From assembly GCA_021162935.1 (NCBI GenBank), contig JAGGXR010000054.1:1-64000 (forward strand): DNA of 64,000 bases. The letters run 5' to 3'. Made by a program: the position numbers and the translations under genes. Shown here piece after piece: positions 27,301-35,840 of the stretch. The stretch's first letter is position 1. Each line of letters opens with the position of its first letter. The notes beneath the pieces were generated by a model. The model had not been told where the DNA came from. It saw only the letters and a list, made by a program, of their open reading frames with translations, and searched no databases. This DNA comes from Deltaproteobacteria bacterium (GTDB taxonomy: Bacteria; Myxococcota_A; Polyangia; HGW-17; SLPX01).

Positions 27301-30300
27301 TGGAGCGAGGCATCGAATTGTTGGCTGATCTACACGATGCTACGTCCGGCGATCAGGGAGACATTCGTGGCCGACTTTCAGAGGAAATGGCTCGTGCCAT
27401 GGAGACCGCTGGCCAGGACGCCGTGGCGGCATGTCAGTTGTACCGAAGAGCGGCGGATGAATACGCTGACGATGCGGCTCGGCGCAGGACCCTGAGTCGC
27501 ATCGTGGACCTTGCTCGGGAGATCGGTGATCCCGGGGCGGAAGAGGAGGCGCTTCGAGCACTTCTCGACGACGGTCGGGCCGAACAGGCGGACAGGCTGC
27601 GGCTCATCGACCTGAGTGCCGGACGAGGAGCCTGGTCCGAGGTGCTCGAACTCTGCGCGTTGGTGGAAGAAATTGGAGGCCTGACGGCCCATCAGGTGAT
27701 GCTGCGGGCGAGGGCCTACGAGGCGCTCGGGCGATGGCAGGAAGCGTCAGTTGCATGGAAGAATGCAGCTCAGCGGCCGGATGCCGACCAGGGAGCTTGG
27801 CTTCTGCGTGCGGCGGTCGTGCTCAGGGACCGGTGCGATGATATGGACGGCGCCGTGGAACTGCTCGGCGAGGCTGCACTCCGGCAGTCCGTGAGGGCAG
27901 AGGCTGTGTCGCTTGCCGAGGCAATCTGTCGGCGTCAGGGGTGGTGGAGTCGTCTGCTCGAATTCAAGGAGATGGAGCTGCGGCTCGGAAGCGATGGTCG
28001 GCAGCGTGCCAAGATCCTGCACGGCATGGCTGTGATTCGAGACAAGAAATTGGGCGATCCGGATACCGCGGCATCCTTGCTGGCCGAGGCCGTTGCTGCT
28101 GATGGGGATTTCTATCCGGCACTGCGTCCATTGGGTGAGTACCATTTTCGAAACAAGGAATGGAAACCAGCTCATGAGTATCTGACCAGGGCGCTTCAGG
28201 ATCCAGATCTGGACGCGAATGCTCGGGTGGAAGTGTTCGATCGTCTTGCGAGCATTGCACGTGCCCGAGACGACGTATCCGAAGAACTGGAATGGCTTCT
28301 TTCCGCAGTTGCCGTGGATGCGAGCCGTACGGAGATGTGGCAACGAGCGGAGGAGTCGGCGAAACGGGGCAACGACGGGAGGGCCCTGTCCCGGGTGTAC
28401 CTGCTGCAGGCTCAAGTCAGCTCGGGGCGCCAGAAAGGAATTTACCTTGCTCGGGCAGCCAGGGAGCTCGATGAAATGGGAGACGACGGGGCCGTCGACC
28501 TGTACGAGCAGGCGGTGGATTTGAACACCGACCTGTTCGATGCGCGTCAGCGGCTGCTGGTATTCCTTCGGGAGCGGTCGGACTGGGAGCGTTTGACGAA
28601 GAGGCTGGAGCGTGAATTGATGCTCGTCGAAGGCGCCGCCCGTGCGGCGGTCGCCGGTGAGTTGGCGTCCTTGTGTGAGGGACCGCTCGATGACGACGAA
28701 TCCGCAGAGCGATATTGTCGTCTGGCCTATCGGGAGGATCCGACGAACGCGAAGTGGATTTGGGGGGTGGCGGATTTTTTGGCAAGGCACCGGCGGTGGA
28801 CCGATCTGGTTGATTTTCTCGAGTTGGTTCTCGATACGGCTGGTTTGGACGATACGGTGGTGTCAGGATTCATGGCGCTGCTTGGGCGGATCTACCTGGA
28901 AAAACTGGAGGACCAAGACCGAGCGCTGGCCGTGTTCCAGCGGGCGAGATCCCATGGTGTCCTGTCCGGGCGAAGCGTGACCCTCATGGCGGATCTCTAC
29001 CGAGGGCAGGAGCGTTGGGGCGACTTGGCGACTCTGTATGAAGAGATGATTCAACATACGGAGGAAAACGCAATTCGTAGCAGTCTGGCGGTGGAATTGT
29101 CGAAGGTGCTCGCCGGCCCTCTTGGGGATATGGCCGCCTCATCCATCGTTCTGGTTTCCGAATTTCGCCGTGACCCGAAGGGGAATATTTCCTTGGGGAG
29201 GATGGCACGAGACCAATTGTTGGAGTTGAGTGCCTACGAAGATGCACTGGCTCTTTCCGAAGAACTCGTTGGCGTGTCGAGTGACCGAGAGCACCCTGGT
29301 GAGGATCTCGCATGTGGAGTCATTTTGGCAGAGTACCTGGGGCGCGAAGAGGAGGCTGTTGAATACCTTCGTCGGGCGGTCGAGGCTCAGGTAGACTTGT
29401 CCAGAGGCCATCTCATTCTTGGGCGCATCCTTTTGGAACAAGGGCAGGTGGAAGAGGCGCTCTACCACCTCGATATCGTGGCCGAGGGGGAGCGGGATGA
29501 TCGGACCATGGCAGCCGAAGCGCACCAACTCGCGGGCCAGGCCGCAGCCCGGGCGGGTCGCGGAGAGTCTGCAATCCGGCATTGGGAAGCAGCTCTGGCA
29601 TTCGATGCTACGAATGAAGGGGTGCTGGATGCTCTGGCCGAAGAGTACGACAGACAGAAGCAGTGGGATCGGCTCGATAAGGTACTGGCGCGCAGGATCG
29701 TCATCGAACCGGACCCCTCGCGGCGAGCCCGTTTGTGGTACAAGCGCGCTCTTCTCCTCGGGGATTTTTTGAACAGCAAGTCGGATGCCCTTCGTTGTCT
29801 CAAGGAAGCCGTTGCAGCGGCTCCGGGGTATATGGAAGCGGTCAGGTCCCTCCGGCAGGCTGAAGAAGACGCGGGGGACTTCGCGGCTGCCTGCCATTTG
29901 TTGGATCGAGAGATTGCGGCGGCAACCGATCCGCATGCTGCAGCTGACCTCCAACTTCACCTCGGGGCTCTGCTGGAGACGAAGCTGCACAAGCCCCACG
30001 CCGCATTGGCAGCCTATCAGCAGGCTGCACGTCTCGCCCCCGACAACCATGCAGCCGGCGAAGAACGGGCCCGGCTGTTCGCGGTGACCGGTCAGTGGCT
30101 CAAGGCGGCAGAGGCAGAGGAGACCAGAGCGCGTCAAGAAGGGTCTGACGAGCATCTGCTCAAGGCGGCACAGTATTATCTCCGCGGCCAGGATTCGGTG
30201 GGAGCGACGAGGTGCTGGACGACGGTACTTGCGGAGGGGAACGGCCGCAATGTGGAGATCGCTGCCCGCGCCCTGGTGCGGGCCAGTCGACGGGCAGCGG

Positions 30301-32690
30301 ATCGGCGTGATGTCCTCAAAGGAATCCAAGCCCGACTGGAGGATTGCGAAGACAGCGCCGTGCGCCTCGACCTGCTGCGACTCATCGTCAAGGTGCTCGT
30401 CGAAGAAGATGACCTGCAGGGGGCCGAGCCATACGTGGCGAAGATTCTCGACGACGTCCCAGATGACCGGTGGGCCTTTTTGTATCGCCGTAAAATCGTC
30501 GAACGGAACGGCACACCCCAGGAGTTAGCGGCGCTCATCGAACAAAGAATAGCACAGGCGGATGACGATGAACTTTCCGATCTGCTGTTCAGTTTGGGTG
30601 GCTTGCAAAGAGATGTGTTCGGCCAGGCGGCTAGGGCCGCCGATACCTTCGATCGACTGATTTCCCTGGATCCAGACAATCGTGCCGCCATGGATGTGCG
30701 AGCCGATTTAGCCCATCGACTAGGGGATTATCGAAGAGCATGGGAGTTGTATGAAAAGCTCGGCGTCGAAGATACGAGTTTATCTGAAGTCGCCCTATCA
30801 TGGCGGCGCGGGGAGATCGCAGAAGCCCTCGGTCGGGAAGAAGACGCCCGTACACAGTATCTTCACGTCGTGCAGTTGGATCCGAAGAACCGGGCGGCGT
30901 GGGAAGCGCTCGTTCGCCTGGACCTTTACTCCGACCGCAAGGAAGATGCCGTCGAGGATTTGTGGCAACTCGTCGATCTTTTGCCGGTCGGTCACCAGGA
31001 GGTTTGGACGGCGACCCGGGGGCTCCTGGTCGATCTCTTGATCCAACTTGGTCGTTACGAGGATGCGGAGACTCAGCTCAGTCAGCTTCGGCAGGTTGTG
31101 CCCGGGGACGTTCGTGTGTTGCGCTTGGGATGGAAGCTCAATTCTGCTTTGGAGCGATGGGATCGGGTGGTCGACATTCTATCGGATTTGGTTACGTTGG
31201 AAGAAGACGCCCATGAGCGTGCGAGCCTGCTTCTGTTGGAGGCTGAGATTTTCAGTGAGCGACTAGGACGCCAGGAGGCCGCTGCCGATTGTTTGCTTAA
31301 GGCGGCTGATCTCGCGCCGGATCATCTCGATGCGTGGCGAGGTCTTGCCCAATATTACAGTCGTACCGGGCGTTGGGAAGAACTCGTTGGCGTGTGTCAG
31401 TCCCTGTTGGAGATCGAGAAGGACGGCGTTCAGCAGGCCGGCGTGAAGATTCGTATGGCGACAGCTCTCCTGTTGGCCGGAGGTGAGCAGGCGTCGGAGG
31501 CTCCGGCTCTCCTTCGTCAGGTGGATCGGGATCTGTGGCCCGTGGATCAGATGTGCCGGATTTTGGCGGATATGTCGGTGGGGTTGCGGGAAACCGGGTT
31601 CACGACGGCCCCGATTGGTCGTGTGATCGACGCGCTCAGCTCGTCGTTTGGATCCGAAGCTACCGATCGGATCCATCGACAAGTTCAGATCTGTCTGGAA
31701 CAAAGACCAGGGGACGTGGGGGCCAGACGCCTGATGTTGCGCTTGGCTCCTCGGGTTGGACAGAGGTGGGCGCTTGCCGAGCATCAGAAGGTGCTGGCAT
31801 ATCTAGATCCTGAGGATCCTGCCACCAAGGATCTTCGTGAAGGTATCGGACCGGGTCAGCTCGGTGCCATGAGTTTGGATGTCGCAGGCCCGGCGTTGCC
31901 CGAGGGATTGCGGGTGCCTTTGCGGACGGTTTTGGAGCGTCTGTCGGATCTGTTGGCCGGTTTCATGCGTGGGTCGCCCGACGTGCCGCGTGGACAGGAG
32001 GCTCTTTCCGCCGTGGTGTCACCTCTTCGTGCGGCGAAGGTCGCGTCGGTGGTTCGACAGTTGAAGGTTCGTGCGGTGGACATTCGTGTCCAGCAGTCTG
32101 ATCGTATTTTGGTGGGCCTCGTCGATGCAAGACCTCCTGCCGTGGTGGTCAGTTCCTCTTTGCTGGATCTGCCCGATGCCGAGTTTCTTTTTTTGATAGG
32201 CCGGGGACTGGAATGGGTGCGGTCCGGCGCATTGTTTCTCAAGGACCGTTCCTGGAACGAGGTGGACGAAATCATTGTCGCCGTTGCGCAGGCATTGGGC
32301 GTGTCCGAGATCGGAGGGCGAAAGGTTCGTCCGGAGCTGGTGGAAATTTTGTCTCGTTGGGGGGTGACTCCAGAGGCGTTGGACCGGGCCGACCTGATGG
32401 CGGTGACCGCGGCATTGATGGCCCATCTGCGCTCTCCTTGTGACATGGATGAATATCGTCTTGACCAGGTGCGTATGGCCCAGCGCGTGGGCTTGCTGGT
32501 GAGTGGAGACCTGCAGGCTTCCTTGCGGGCGGCAGCGATTGCGGCATCGGGGATGGGAATTTTGGAGACGAATGGAGTAGAAGACAGGAGTCGGGTGCTC
32601 GATGATCGTTCGGAACTTCGAGAGTTGGCGTTTTTCGGTGTGTCCCGGTTGAGATGGAAGTTGCATCGCAACACCCGCATTGGTTATTGA
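21339..32690 (+). CDS. Second giant TPR-repeat protein with a degenerate M48-like C-terminus
   Basis: About 3783 residues from ATG 21339. The frame is open to 21108, but the earlier part lacks a ribosome binding site; ATG 21303 and 21351 are alternatives. Residues 1 to about 230 are a beta-rich region without TPRs. A very long array of degenerate TPR-like helical pairs follows (AxxLYERIARLAE, ALExxP, LYxxRxDW types), more diverged than in the first giant protein. The final 250 residues contain PAVVVSSSLLDL followed by FLFLIGRGLEWVRSGALFL, which matches the M48 peptidase core except that the HExxH zinc motif reads RGLEW (Arg at about 3622). No signal peptide or membrane helix is seen. It shares architecture with the protein encoded at 758-11206 and is probably an ancient paralogue. 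Confidence 0.88.
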   Translation: MNQPMTTEIRFGMTLSGRQVLVFTADRPLTDFAHLDRLSMEVPDLAAPFNVGAGAGQFRNRRCRLEELAVRVDPVRALSYAIETRGRVPGLTVEQVVGTRSGVVAIGAVSTPSGKAPITVRFGIGTCRSEMLLSALEIRVYGRVGTPPGALVASYLASMAPAGTQRGAVELAFDPMDWVLWTVLLPAGWRLPDRPDRELALSWSKDGVTLSFRSLGRSDDGLAEPGEDSHGEDSASSRVRRDQLDEVMARGLAEYRTTEALLIEGRLDEAADAYVKVWEQDRADRFALLRAMELCSSLPRRRLEGQALAREALARWPDWIPALIALASTTEASGDRAGAAELYERIARLAEAEGRHYDVAAATLAGAKLWETIDQERAIAGYEAALEAAPDSVEASARLEALYRDRRDWSGVLRLFRDRIAAHPPTARVDDHVALGELYLEGLDDALRARAEFEKAVRIDSGRADAWIGLARAFLFGGDPARGLEALKRITSEATPTQTLAIDELWARCEDALGMTDVALARIRPILDDLEEASSSPTDPWSIVELAADLAARAEDWVLCARLLNRLGARGDADPKERVRFLMDLARVALDHLDDRTMAQRSVDEALALDKNRPELLSLAVTVAIRRGRLAEAVDLMERLSSIQADPQLMVQRARLLAFDLDRPEEALEDLTVLPVDSTEVIALRVDIFRALGRTEDLVAALERYLESVEVQPANAETIAGLHLEWADLIWKEEGAESVDKVKRSLVAASRLQPDNVQFLERLAGLLDGIGATMELEQVRGRLVILYRKSEDLDGLACALGAFGRVLLETGRPDRAVEALTEASRLRPDELSLEWTLAEARQATGQMDEALDLYLRLWESVDASIDRSSLAARIAEAYHQRGDRDAMVRFARQAVELGVEGDARRRSRQWVCDALVAQERWEEAVEAYQDMVGDEHCPIERADRARALYAAAEISRQYLSDPKRSESLCRAVLDVEPRHRGALNTLETLLTASNRWEDLLDVLERKIAAAEGHAQEQAALLGRLGRIEQEHLGWVESARRHFQRAMELDPRYEPALLFVARDAFRTHSWQESFDAYEGLDRLFGEQEDVSTALEGEVQGRLARLCFELGRLGEVDEHARRAIEAAPDDDETLSFYSDILEEDERWEELASILRRRVELASDPVGLRLALAEVLSDRLGMVSQAAEVCRELLRRRPDEPAALMRLASLLAREGRSAERLKVLGRLVRVLDDDDPGSVQARRELVDVAIELQQMDVARQQVEILIDEGGEDESLGRSVLVVAEALGDPSLMDRGFEALARVSDDPEQTTALMVRRARLHQDDLSDPSGALALLDEISDPTTEVLELRALCFEGLGQFRQAADVYGTLAEHAEEVQAEQEVTWRLKLMELAEGELSDSDLLEFNGLRLVELLPEDASVAGRMAEFYRDRGDGVMMRRMLEHQLRALRLVGDDQGQRSLMLRLARLWMQVQPDGLDRAETLCRRAMELGGGPDALQLLSEVMAARKDFRGAAGTIEELVGLLDKEQTDPELLGRYSLEVARLYAGLADGGQDCRLWGRKAAGLLKATARIEALDLWRSHAVTDAVWSEVAEAGEQLKQARGAVVDLEGLARAYEELGRVDEAIRVVQELVDRVPGDPRLTETVRRLYTTAGRLYDLAKNLENEARDKEDPALLVEAARSYLASPDGVEDARRCAEAAWKTGYRQALDVLDEAFSAPRERDRFWSVVAEDVLVDGDEQVDLFVELAQRRLEEVHHMDDQVEVWLLKAASVRPQVFGLLVDGFVTEARWDEAAGGLRRWLETDLDTSERAGVQMRLVRVLSGRLDRHEEAAELAGDIDRGALEERDLEDLAKVLFHAGRLLDAERLYGRLAGEGARRRDYLLAAADVAAARQDGEAEVRWLLDMVEELGGDEELCVRLVDRARQVDEQALSEALRVSLQQDLSDERAAAFEIELAELCEADERLALLLSASSRKGWDVSLQSKAAQAAIDAGNLERGIELLADLHDATSGDQGDIRGRLSEEMARAMETAGQDAVAACQLYRRAADEYADDAARRRTLSRIVDLAREIGDPGAEEEALRALLDDGRAEQADRLRLIDLSAGRGAWSEVLELCALVEEIGGLTAHQVMLRARAYEALGRWQEASVAWKNAAQRPDADQGAWLLRAAVVLRDRCDDMDGAVELLGEAALRQSVRAEAVSLAEAICRRQGWWSRLLEFKEMELRLGSDGRQRAKILHGMAVIRDKKLGDPDTAASLLAEAVAADGDFYPALRPLGEYHFRNKEWKPAHEYLTRALQDPDLDANARVEVFDRLASIARARDDVSEELEWLLSAVAVDASRTEMWQRAEESAKRGNDGRALSRVYLLQAQVSSGRQKGIYLARAARELDEMGDDGAVDLYEQAVDLNTDLFDARQRLLVFLRERSDWERLTKRLERELMLVEGAARAAVAGELASLCEGPLDDDESAERYCRLAYREDPTNAKWIWGVADFLARHRRWTDLVDFLELVLDTAGLDDTVVSGFMALLGRIYLEKLEDQDRALAVFQRARSHGVLSGRSVTLMADLYRGQERWGDLATLYEEMIQHTEENAIRSSLAVELSKVLAGPLGDMAASSIVLVSEFRRDPKGNISLGRMARDQLLELSAYEDALALSEELVGVSSDREHPGEDLACGVILAEYLGREEEAVEYLRRAVEAQVDLSRGHLILGRILLEQGQVEEALYHLDIVAEGERDDRTMAAEAHQLAGQAAARAGRGESAIRHWEAALAFDATNEGVLDALAEEYDRQKQWDRLDKVLARRIVIEPDPSRRARLWYKRALLLGDFLNSKSDALRCLKEAVAAAPGYMEAVRSLRQAEEDAGDFAAACHLLDREIAAATDPHAAADLQLHLGALLETKLHKPHAALAAYQQAARLAPDNHAAGEERARLFAVTGQWLKAAEAEETRARQEGSDEHLLKAAQYYLRGQDSVGATRCWTTVLAEGNGRNVEIAARALVRASRRAADRRDVLKGIQARLEDCEDSAVRLDLLRLIVKVLVEEDDLQGAEPYVAKILDDVPDDRWAFLYRRKIVERNGTPQELAALIEQRIAQADDDELSDLLFSLGGLQRDVFGQAARAADTFDRLISLDPDNRAAMDVRADLAHRLGDYRRAWELYEKLGVEDTSLSEVALSWRRGEIAEALGREEDARTQYLHVVQLDPKNRAAWEALVRLDLYSDRKEDAVEDLWQLVDLLPVGHQEVWTATRGLLVDLLIQLGRYEDAETQLSQLRQVVPGDVRVLRLGWKLNSALERWDRVVDILSDLVTLEEDAHERASLLLLEAEIFSERLGRQEAAADCLLKAADLAPDHLDAWRGLAQYYSRTGRWEELVGVCQSLLEIEKDGVQQAGVKIRMATALLLAGGEQASEAPALLRQVDRDLWPVDQMCRILADMSVGLRETGFTTAPIGRVIDALSSSFGSEATDRIHRQVQICLEQRPGDVGARRLMLRLAPRVGQRWALAEHQKVLAYLDPEDPATKDLREGIGPGQLGAMSLDVAGPALPEGLRVPLRTVLERLSDLLAGFMRGSPDVPRGQEALSAVVSPLRAAKVASVVRQLKVRAVDIRVQQSDRILVGLVDARPPAVVVSSSLLDLPDAEFLFLIGRGLEWVRSGALFLKDRSWNEVDEIIVAVAQALGVSEIGGRKVRPELVEILSRWGVTPEALDRADLMAVTAALMAHLRSPCDMDEYRLDQVRMAQRVGLLVSGDLQASLRAAAIAASGMGILETNGVEDRSRVLDDRSELRELAFFGVSRLRWKLHRNTRIGY

Positions 32691-32801
32691 CTCGTCACAC
32701 ATGGACCATGGCTTCAAGTCGAGGCATGTTTCGCCACCCAGATGGTTATTGCTTGCAACATCCGTTCATGTGAGTCAAAAACGCAGCAAAGTGAGGCAGT
32801 A

Positions 32802-33599
32802 ATGAAGCAATGGCTTGCGACATTCTTGCGTCCTTTGGACAAAGGCGTGCGTTTCGTGCTTGGGCCGGGCGCAGGACTCAAGGACCTCTTTACCCTCGTC
32901 AATCTCTTTGGCGGAATTTTGTCCCTGTATTTCTCGATGAAGCAGGAAATCGGGTATGCGTCAGCGGCGGTGATGCTTGGTTACCTTGGGGACGTGCTCG
33001 ATGGGCCTGTGGCTCGTTTGACGCACAGACAAAATCGCTTTGGTTCCGAGTTGGATACGATCGCCGATCATGTTGCCCAGTGCATTGCTCCGGCCTTCGT
33101 GGTGTTTTTGGCTTTTCGAGGGATGTCCGAGGCTCTTGGACTGGGATTGGCGGCCTTGATGGTGGTGACCGGATCGGTGCGACATGCACGCGGAGCGGCC
33201 CAGCGGTTCGAGTTCGATTTGGCTTGGAATGGGATGCCTCGTCCGGTGGCGGCCTTCTTGGTGCTCGCCTACGTGAATTCTCTGGCACGTGGGGTGCTGC
33301 CTTTCGGAGGTTGGGTCGGTGTCGGACTCGTGGTGGTTGTTTCGGTGCTTAACCTCGTCTCGCTTCCCTTCATGAATCACCACGGGCGGAAGTTGCAGCC
33401 GGCGGTCAAGGCGGCGGTGTGGTTTGGTTTTCTCTTGGCGATCACCCTGGCGGTCGTGGAGCCACGATTCTTTTGGGACGTGTTGCTTTTCATGATCGTC
33501 GTCTATTCTTTGGCTTCGTGGATGCCCATGAGCGCTGAGGAACGCCGTGGGTTTTTTGCTGCGGCTGCCCGTTGGCGTGCTCACCTGGATCAGGACTGA
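32802..33599 (+). CDS. CDP-alcohol phosphatidyltransferase (phosphatidylserine synthase-like)
   Basis: 265 residues, with start ATG 32802 supported by GAGG 5 nt upstream. The family motif DGxxARx8GxxxDxxxD is complete (DGPVAR, then G, SELD and TIAD), so the enzyme should displace CMP from a CDP-linked lipid such as CDP-diacylglycerol. About six to eight hydrophobic helices follow. The alcohol acceptor cannot be read from the sequence; serine (PssA-like) is the most common for this length and layout. A second CDP-alcohol transferase gene starts 9 bp downstream and a metallophosphoesterase follows, so the three are probably one operon. Confidence 0.85.
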   Translation: MKQWLATFLRPLDKGVRFVLGPGAGLKDLFTLVNLFGGILSLYFSMKQEIGYASAAVMLGYLGDVLDGPVARLTHRQNRFGSELDTIADHVAQCIAPAFVVFLAFRGMSEALGLGLAALMVVTGSVRHARGAAQRFEFDLAWNGMPRPVAAFLVLAYVNSLARGVLPFGGWVGVGLVVVVSVLNLVSLPFMNHHGRKLQPAVKAAVWFGFLLAITLAVVEPRFFWDVLLFMIVVYSLASWMPMSAEERRGFFAAAARWRAHLDQD

Positions 33600-33608
33600 G
33601 GTGCCCTC

Positions 33609-34883
33609 ATGACGCAGTCAGGAAATGGCAGCCACGGTTCCCTTATCGTGACGTTGGACGAATGGGGAATGCAGCCGGTGGCTGGGGTGACGGTATTCGA
33701 ACGACTCGTGCGGGCCTTCGAAGGGGCGGGTGGGCGTTGTGTGGCCGTACTGGCGCCCGAGTCACGGCAGGACGAGGTGCGTCCGTCGGCGGAACGACTC
33801 GGTTGTCTGGTTCTGTCCTTGGATTCCGACTTGTCGCATATCGAAGGCATCGGGCCGTGGGTTTTCGTTTCCTCCAACGTGGTCGTGGATCGAGGTTTTT
33901 TTGACGCACTCTTGCGCGATGCCCAACAGGCCAACCTTCCTGTGTCTTACGGACAAGACGGGGTGGAGGTCTTCGAAGATTCTGAGGATAGAGGTTTGAA
34001 AGTGCCCTCCGTCCGGCAGCGACCACAGGCTGGCAGTTTCGTCGTGCTGAAGGGACGTCGCGACCGGTTTCGGGCCAAGAGGGCGCTCATCAGGGCTTGC
34101 CGGAAGCCCATGGAGATCGACGGTTTGATCTGTACGACCATGGGCCGGCCCCTTTCGGGCTGGATCACGCATGTGCTCGTGGATCTTCCGGTCACGCCGA
34201 ACATGGTTACCGCTCTGTCGTTGTTGTTCGGACTGCTGGGTGCGGTACTCGTGGGGTTCGGCGGTTACGGCTCGATGGTGGCTGGCGCGGCGGTGATGTT
34301 CTTGAGCTGGGTTCTGGACAACTGCGACGGTGAGATTGCAAGAACCAAGTACATGGGGAGTACGAACGGGGCCTGGTTCGATATCTATGCGGATTTTGTT
34401 ACCAACGTGGCCTTCCTTGTCGCCATGGCCGTGGGCCTGTATCGTGCGACGGGGCAGTGGTTGTACCTGCCTTTGGGCGGATACGCGGCCCTGGTCATGA
34501 GCCTGTACAATGTGGTGGTGTTTCGGTTCATCCATCGGCTGGGCATCCCTGATGAATTCCTGTTTTCTTGGTGGTTTGATCGGGAGGATTCGTCTGAGGA
34601 TCGGGGTGCCGGATCGTCTGGTCCGGACGATGCCGTGGTGGCTTCGGAACCGTCTCCTCTGGCGACGTTTTTTTCATATGTGAAATATTTGGGACGCAGG
34701 GATTTCTTTATTTTCGCATATCTGGTCCTTGCGATTCTGGGCCGCATGGATATCGGTTTGTGGGCCACAGCCATTGGGGCGACCTTCACGGGAATCTTGA
34801 CTGTGATTCATCTGGCGGTGACGAGGAACGACTCTGACGGCCAATCGTCGCCGGGGCCGGATCTGCACAATGCCGGGAGATGA
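33609..34883 (+). CDS. Nucleotidyltransferase-like domain fused to a CDP-alcohol phosphatidyltransferase
   Basis: 424 residues. The C-terminal half (about 175-415) is a membrane CDP-alcohol transferase with a full motif (DGEIAR, then G, AWFD and IYAD) and the typical entry PVTPNMVTALSLLFGL. The N-terminal half (about 1-170) has the outline of a nucleotidyltransferase (GMQPVAGVTVFERLVRAF) but lacks the usual GxGxRL..K signature. The fusion resembles the bifunctional cytidylyltransferase/phospho-alcohol synthase that makes di-myo-inositol phosphate, but the cytidylyltransferase half looks inactive. A loop of about 45 Asp/Ser/Glu-rich residues interrupts the membrane region near residue 320. It follows the first transferase by 9 bp and abuts the phosphoesterase gene. 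Confidence 0.8.
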   Translation: MTQSGNGSHGSLIVTLDEWGMQPVAGVTVFERLVRAFEGAGGRCVAVLAPESRQDEVRPSAERLGCLVLSLDSDLSHIEGIGPWVFVSSNVVVDRGFFDALLRDAQQANLPVSYGQDGVEVFEDSEDRGLKVPSVRQRPQAGSFVVLKGRRDRFRAKRALIRACRKPMEIDGLICTTMGRPLSGWITHVLVDLPVTPNMVTALSLLFGLLGAVLVGFGGYGSMVAGAAVMFLSWVLDNCDGEIARTKYMGSTNGAWFDIYADFVTNVAFLVAMAVGLYRATGQWLYLPLGGYAALVMSLYNVVVFRFIHRLGIPDEFLFSWWFDREDSSEDRGAGSSGPDDAVVASEPSPLATFFSYVKYLGRRDFFIFAYLVLAILGRMDIGLWATAIGATFTGILTVIHLAVTRNDSDGQSSPGPDLHNAGR

Positions 34884-34886
34884 TTG

Positions 34887-35762
34887 ATGAGCGCTTCCTT
34901 TCGTCTGATACACCTTTCCGATCCACATCTTACCGTGGATGTCCCCTTTTCGATTCGGTTGTTGACCAACAAGCGTATCGTTGGTTGGTTGAACCTCCAG
35001 TTCAATCGGAGCAAGTTGCATTCGAACGATGTGGCGTTTCGTGCCGTCGAGGCAATTCGATCGTTGACGCCGGACCACGTGGTGGTCACCGGCGACCTTT
35101 CCAATCTGGCATTGGATCAGGAATTTGCCCTTGCGCGGACCTGGCTGGACGGTCTTGATCTGCCGCCGAAGCAGGTCACTGTGGTGCCCGGGAATCACGA
35201 TGCGTATGTTTCTGATACGTGGCGGCGGGCCTCTTTGCTGAAGGCCATCCGACCCTATATGCAGTCGGACGAGGAACAGGATGGGTCGTTTCCCATCGTA
35301 AGGACGCGCGGCTTCGTGACTCTGGTTGGCCTGAGCAGCGCCGTACCTTCACCTCCGTTGATGGCGTGGGGAAAGCTGGGGCGAAAGCAACTCGACCACG
35401 TGGAACAGGTCTTGGAACGAACCAAAGGGCAGTTTCGTGTTCTGTCCTGCCACCATCCGGTGCAGATCGGTGCCGGACGTTGGGACAACCGGCTCATCGA
35501 CGCCGAATCCCTTCGGCGTATCCTGGCACGGAAGGGAGCAGAACTGGTGCTGCACGGGCATCTCCATCGTGCAATGCAGGGGGCAGTGTCAGGTCCCATG
35601 GCAGGGATTTCGGTGCTGGGGGTGGGCAGTGCCTCCTTGGCAGCAGGAGAGGGAGCCTCCAAGGCACAATTTCGGGTCATTGATGTGGAACATGATGGGG
35701 CCTGGCGGCAGGTCCTACACGTCTATGATCGCGGCCGGCGCGCATTTGTTCCGCGAGGGTGA
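34887..35762 (+). CDS. Calcineurin-like metallophosphoesterase
   Basis: 291 residues. All five metallophosphoesterase blocks are present: LIHLSDPHL (DxH), VVVTGDLSN (GDL), VVPGNHDAY (GNHD), LSCHHP and LVLHGHLHR (GHxH). The layout is like CpdA-type cyclic nucleotide phosphodiesterases or UDP-diacylglucosamine hydrolase-like enzymes. I chose ATG 34887 over the preceding TTG. It directly follows the fused phosphatidyltransferase gene, which suggests a phosphate-ester substrate in lipid or head-group metabolism; a role in degrading cAMP made by the cyclase at 11374 is possible but unsupported. Confidence 0.88.
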   Translation: MSASFRLIHLSDPHLTVDVPFSIRLLTNKRIVGWLNLQFNRSKLHSNDVAFRAVEAIRSLTPDHVVVTGDLSNLALDQEFALARTWLDGLDLPPKQVTVVPGNHDAYVSDTWRRASLLKAIRPYMQSDEEQDGSFPIVRTRGFVTLVGLSSAVPSPPLMAWGKLGRKQLDHVEQVLERTKGQFRVLSCHHPVQIGAGRWDNRLIDAESLRRILARKGAELVLHGHLHRAMQGAVSGPMAGISVLGVGSASLAAGEGASKAQFRVIDVEHDGAWRQVLHVYDRGRRAFVPRG

Positions 35763-35840
35763 CCCGAATGTCATGGGCCCTGTGTTCTGGCTGGTCCCTC
35801 ATCAAATTCCGTTACGACCAGAGGTTTTGGGTCCAAAGGG

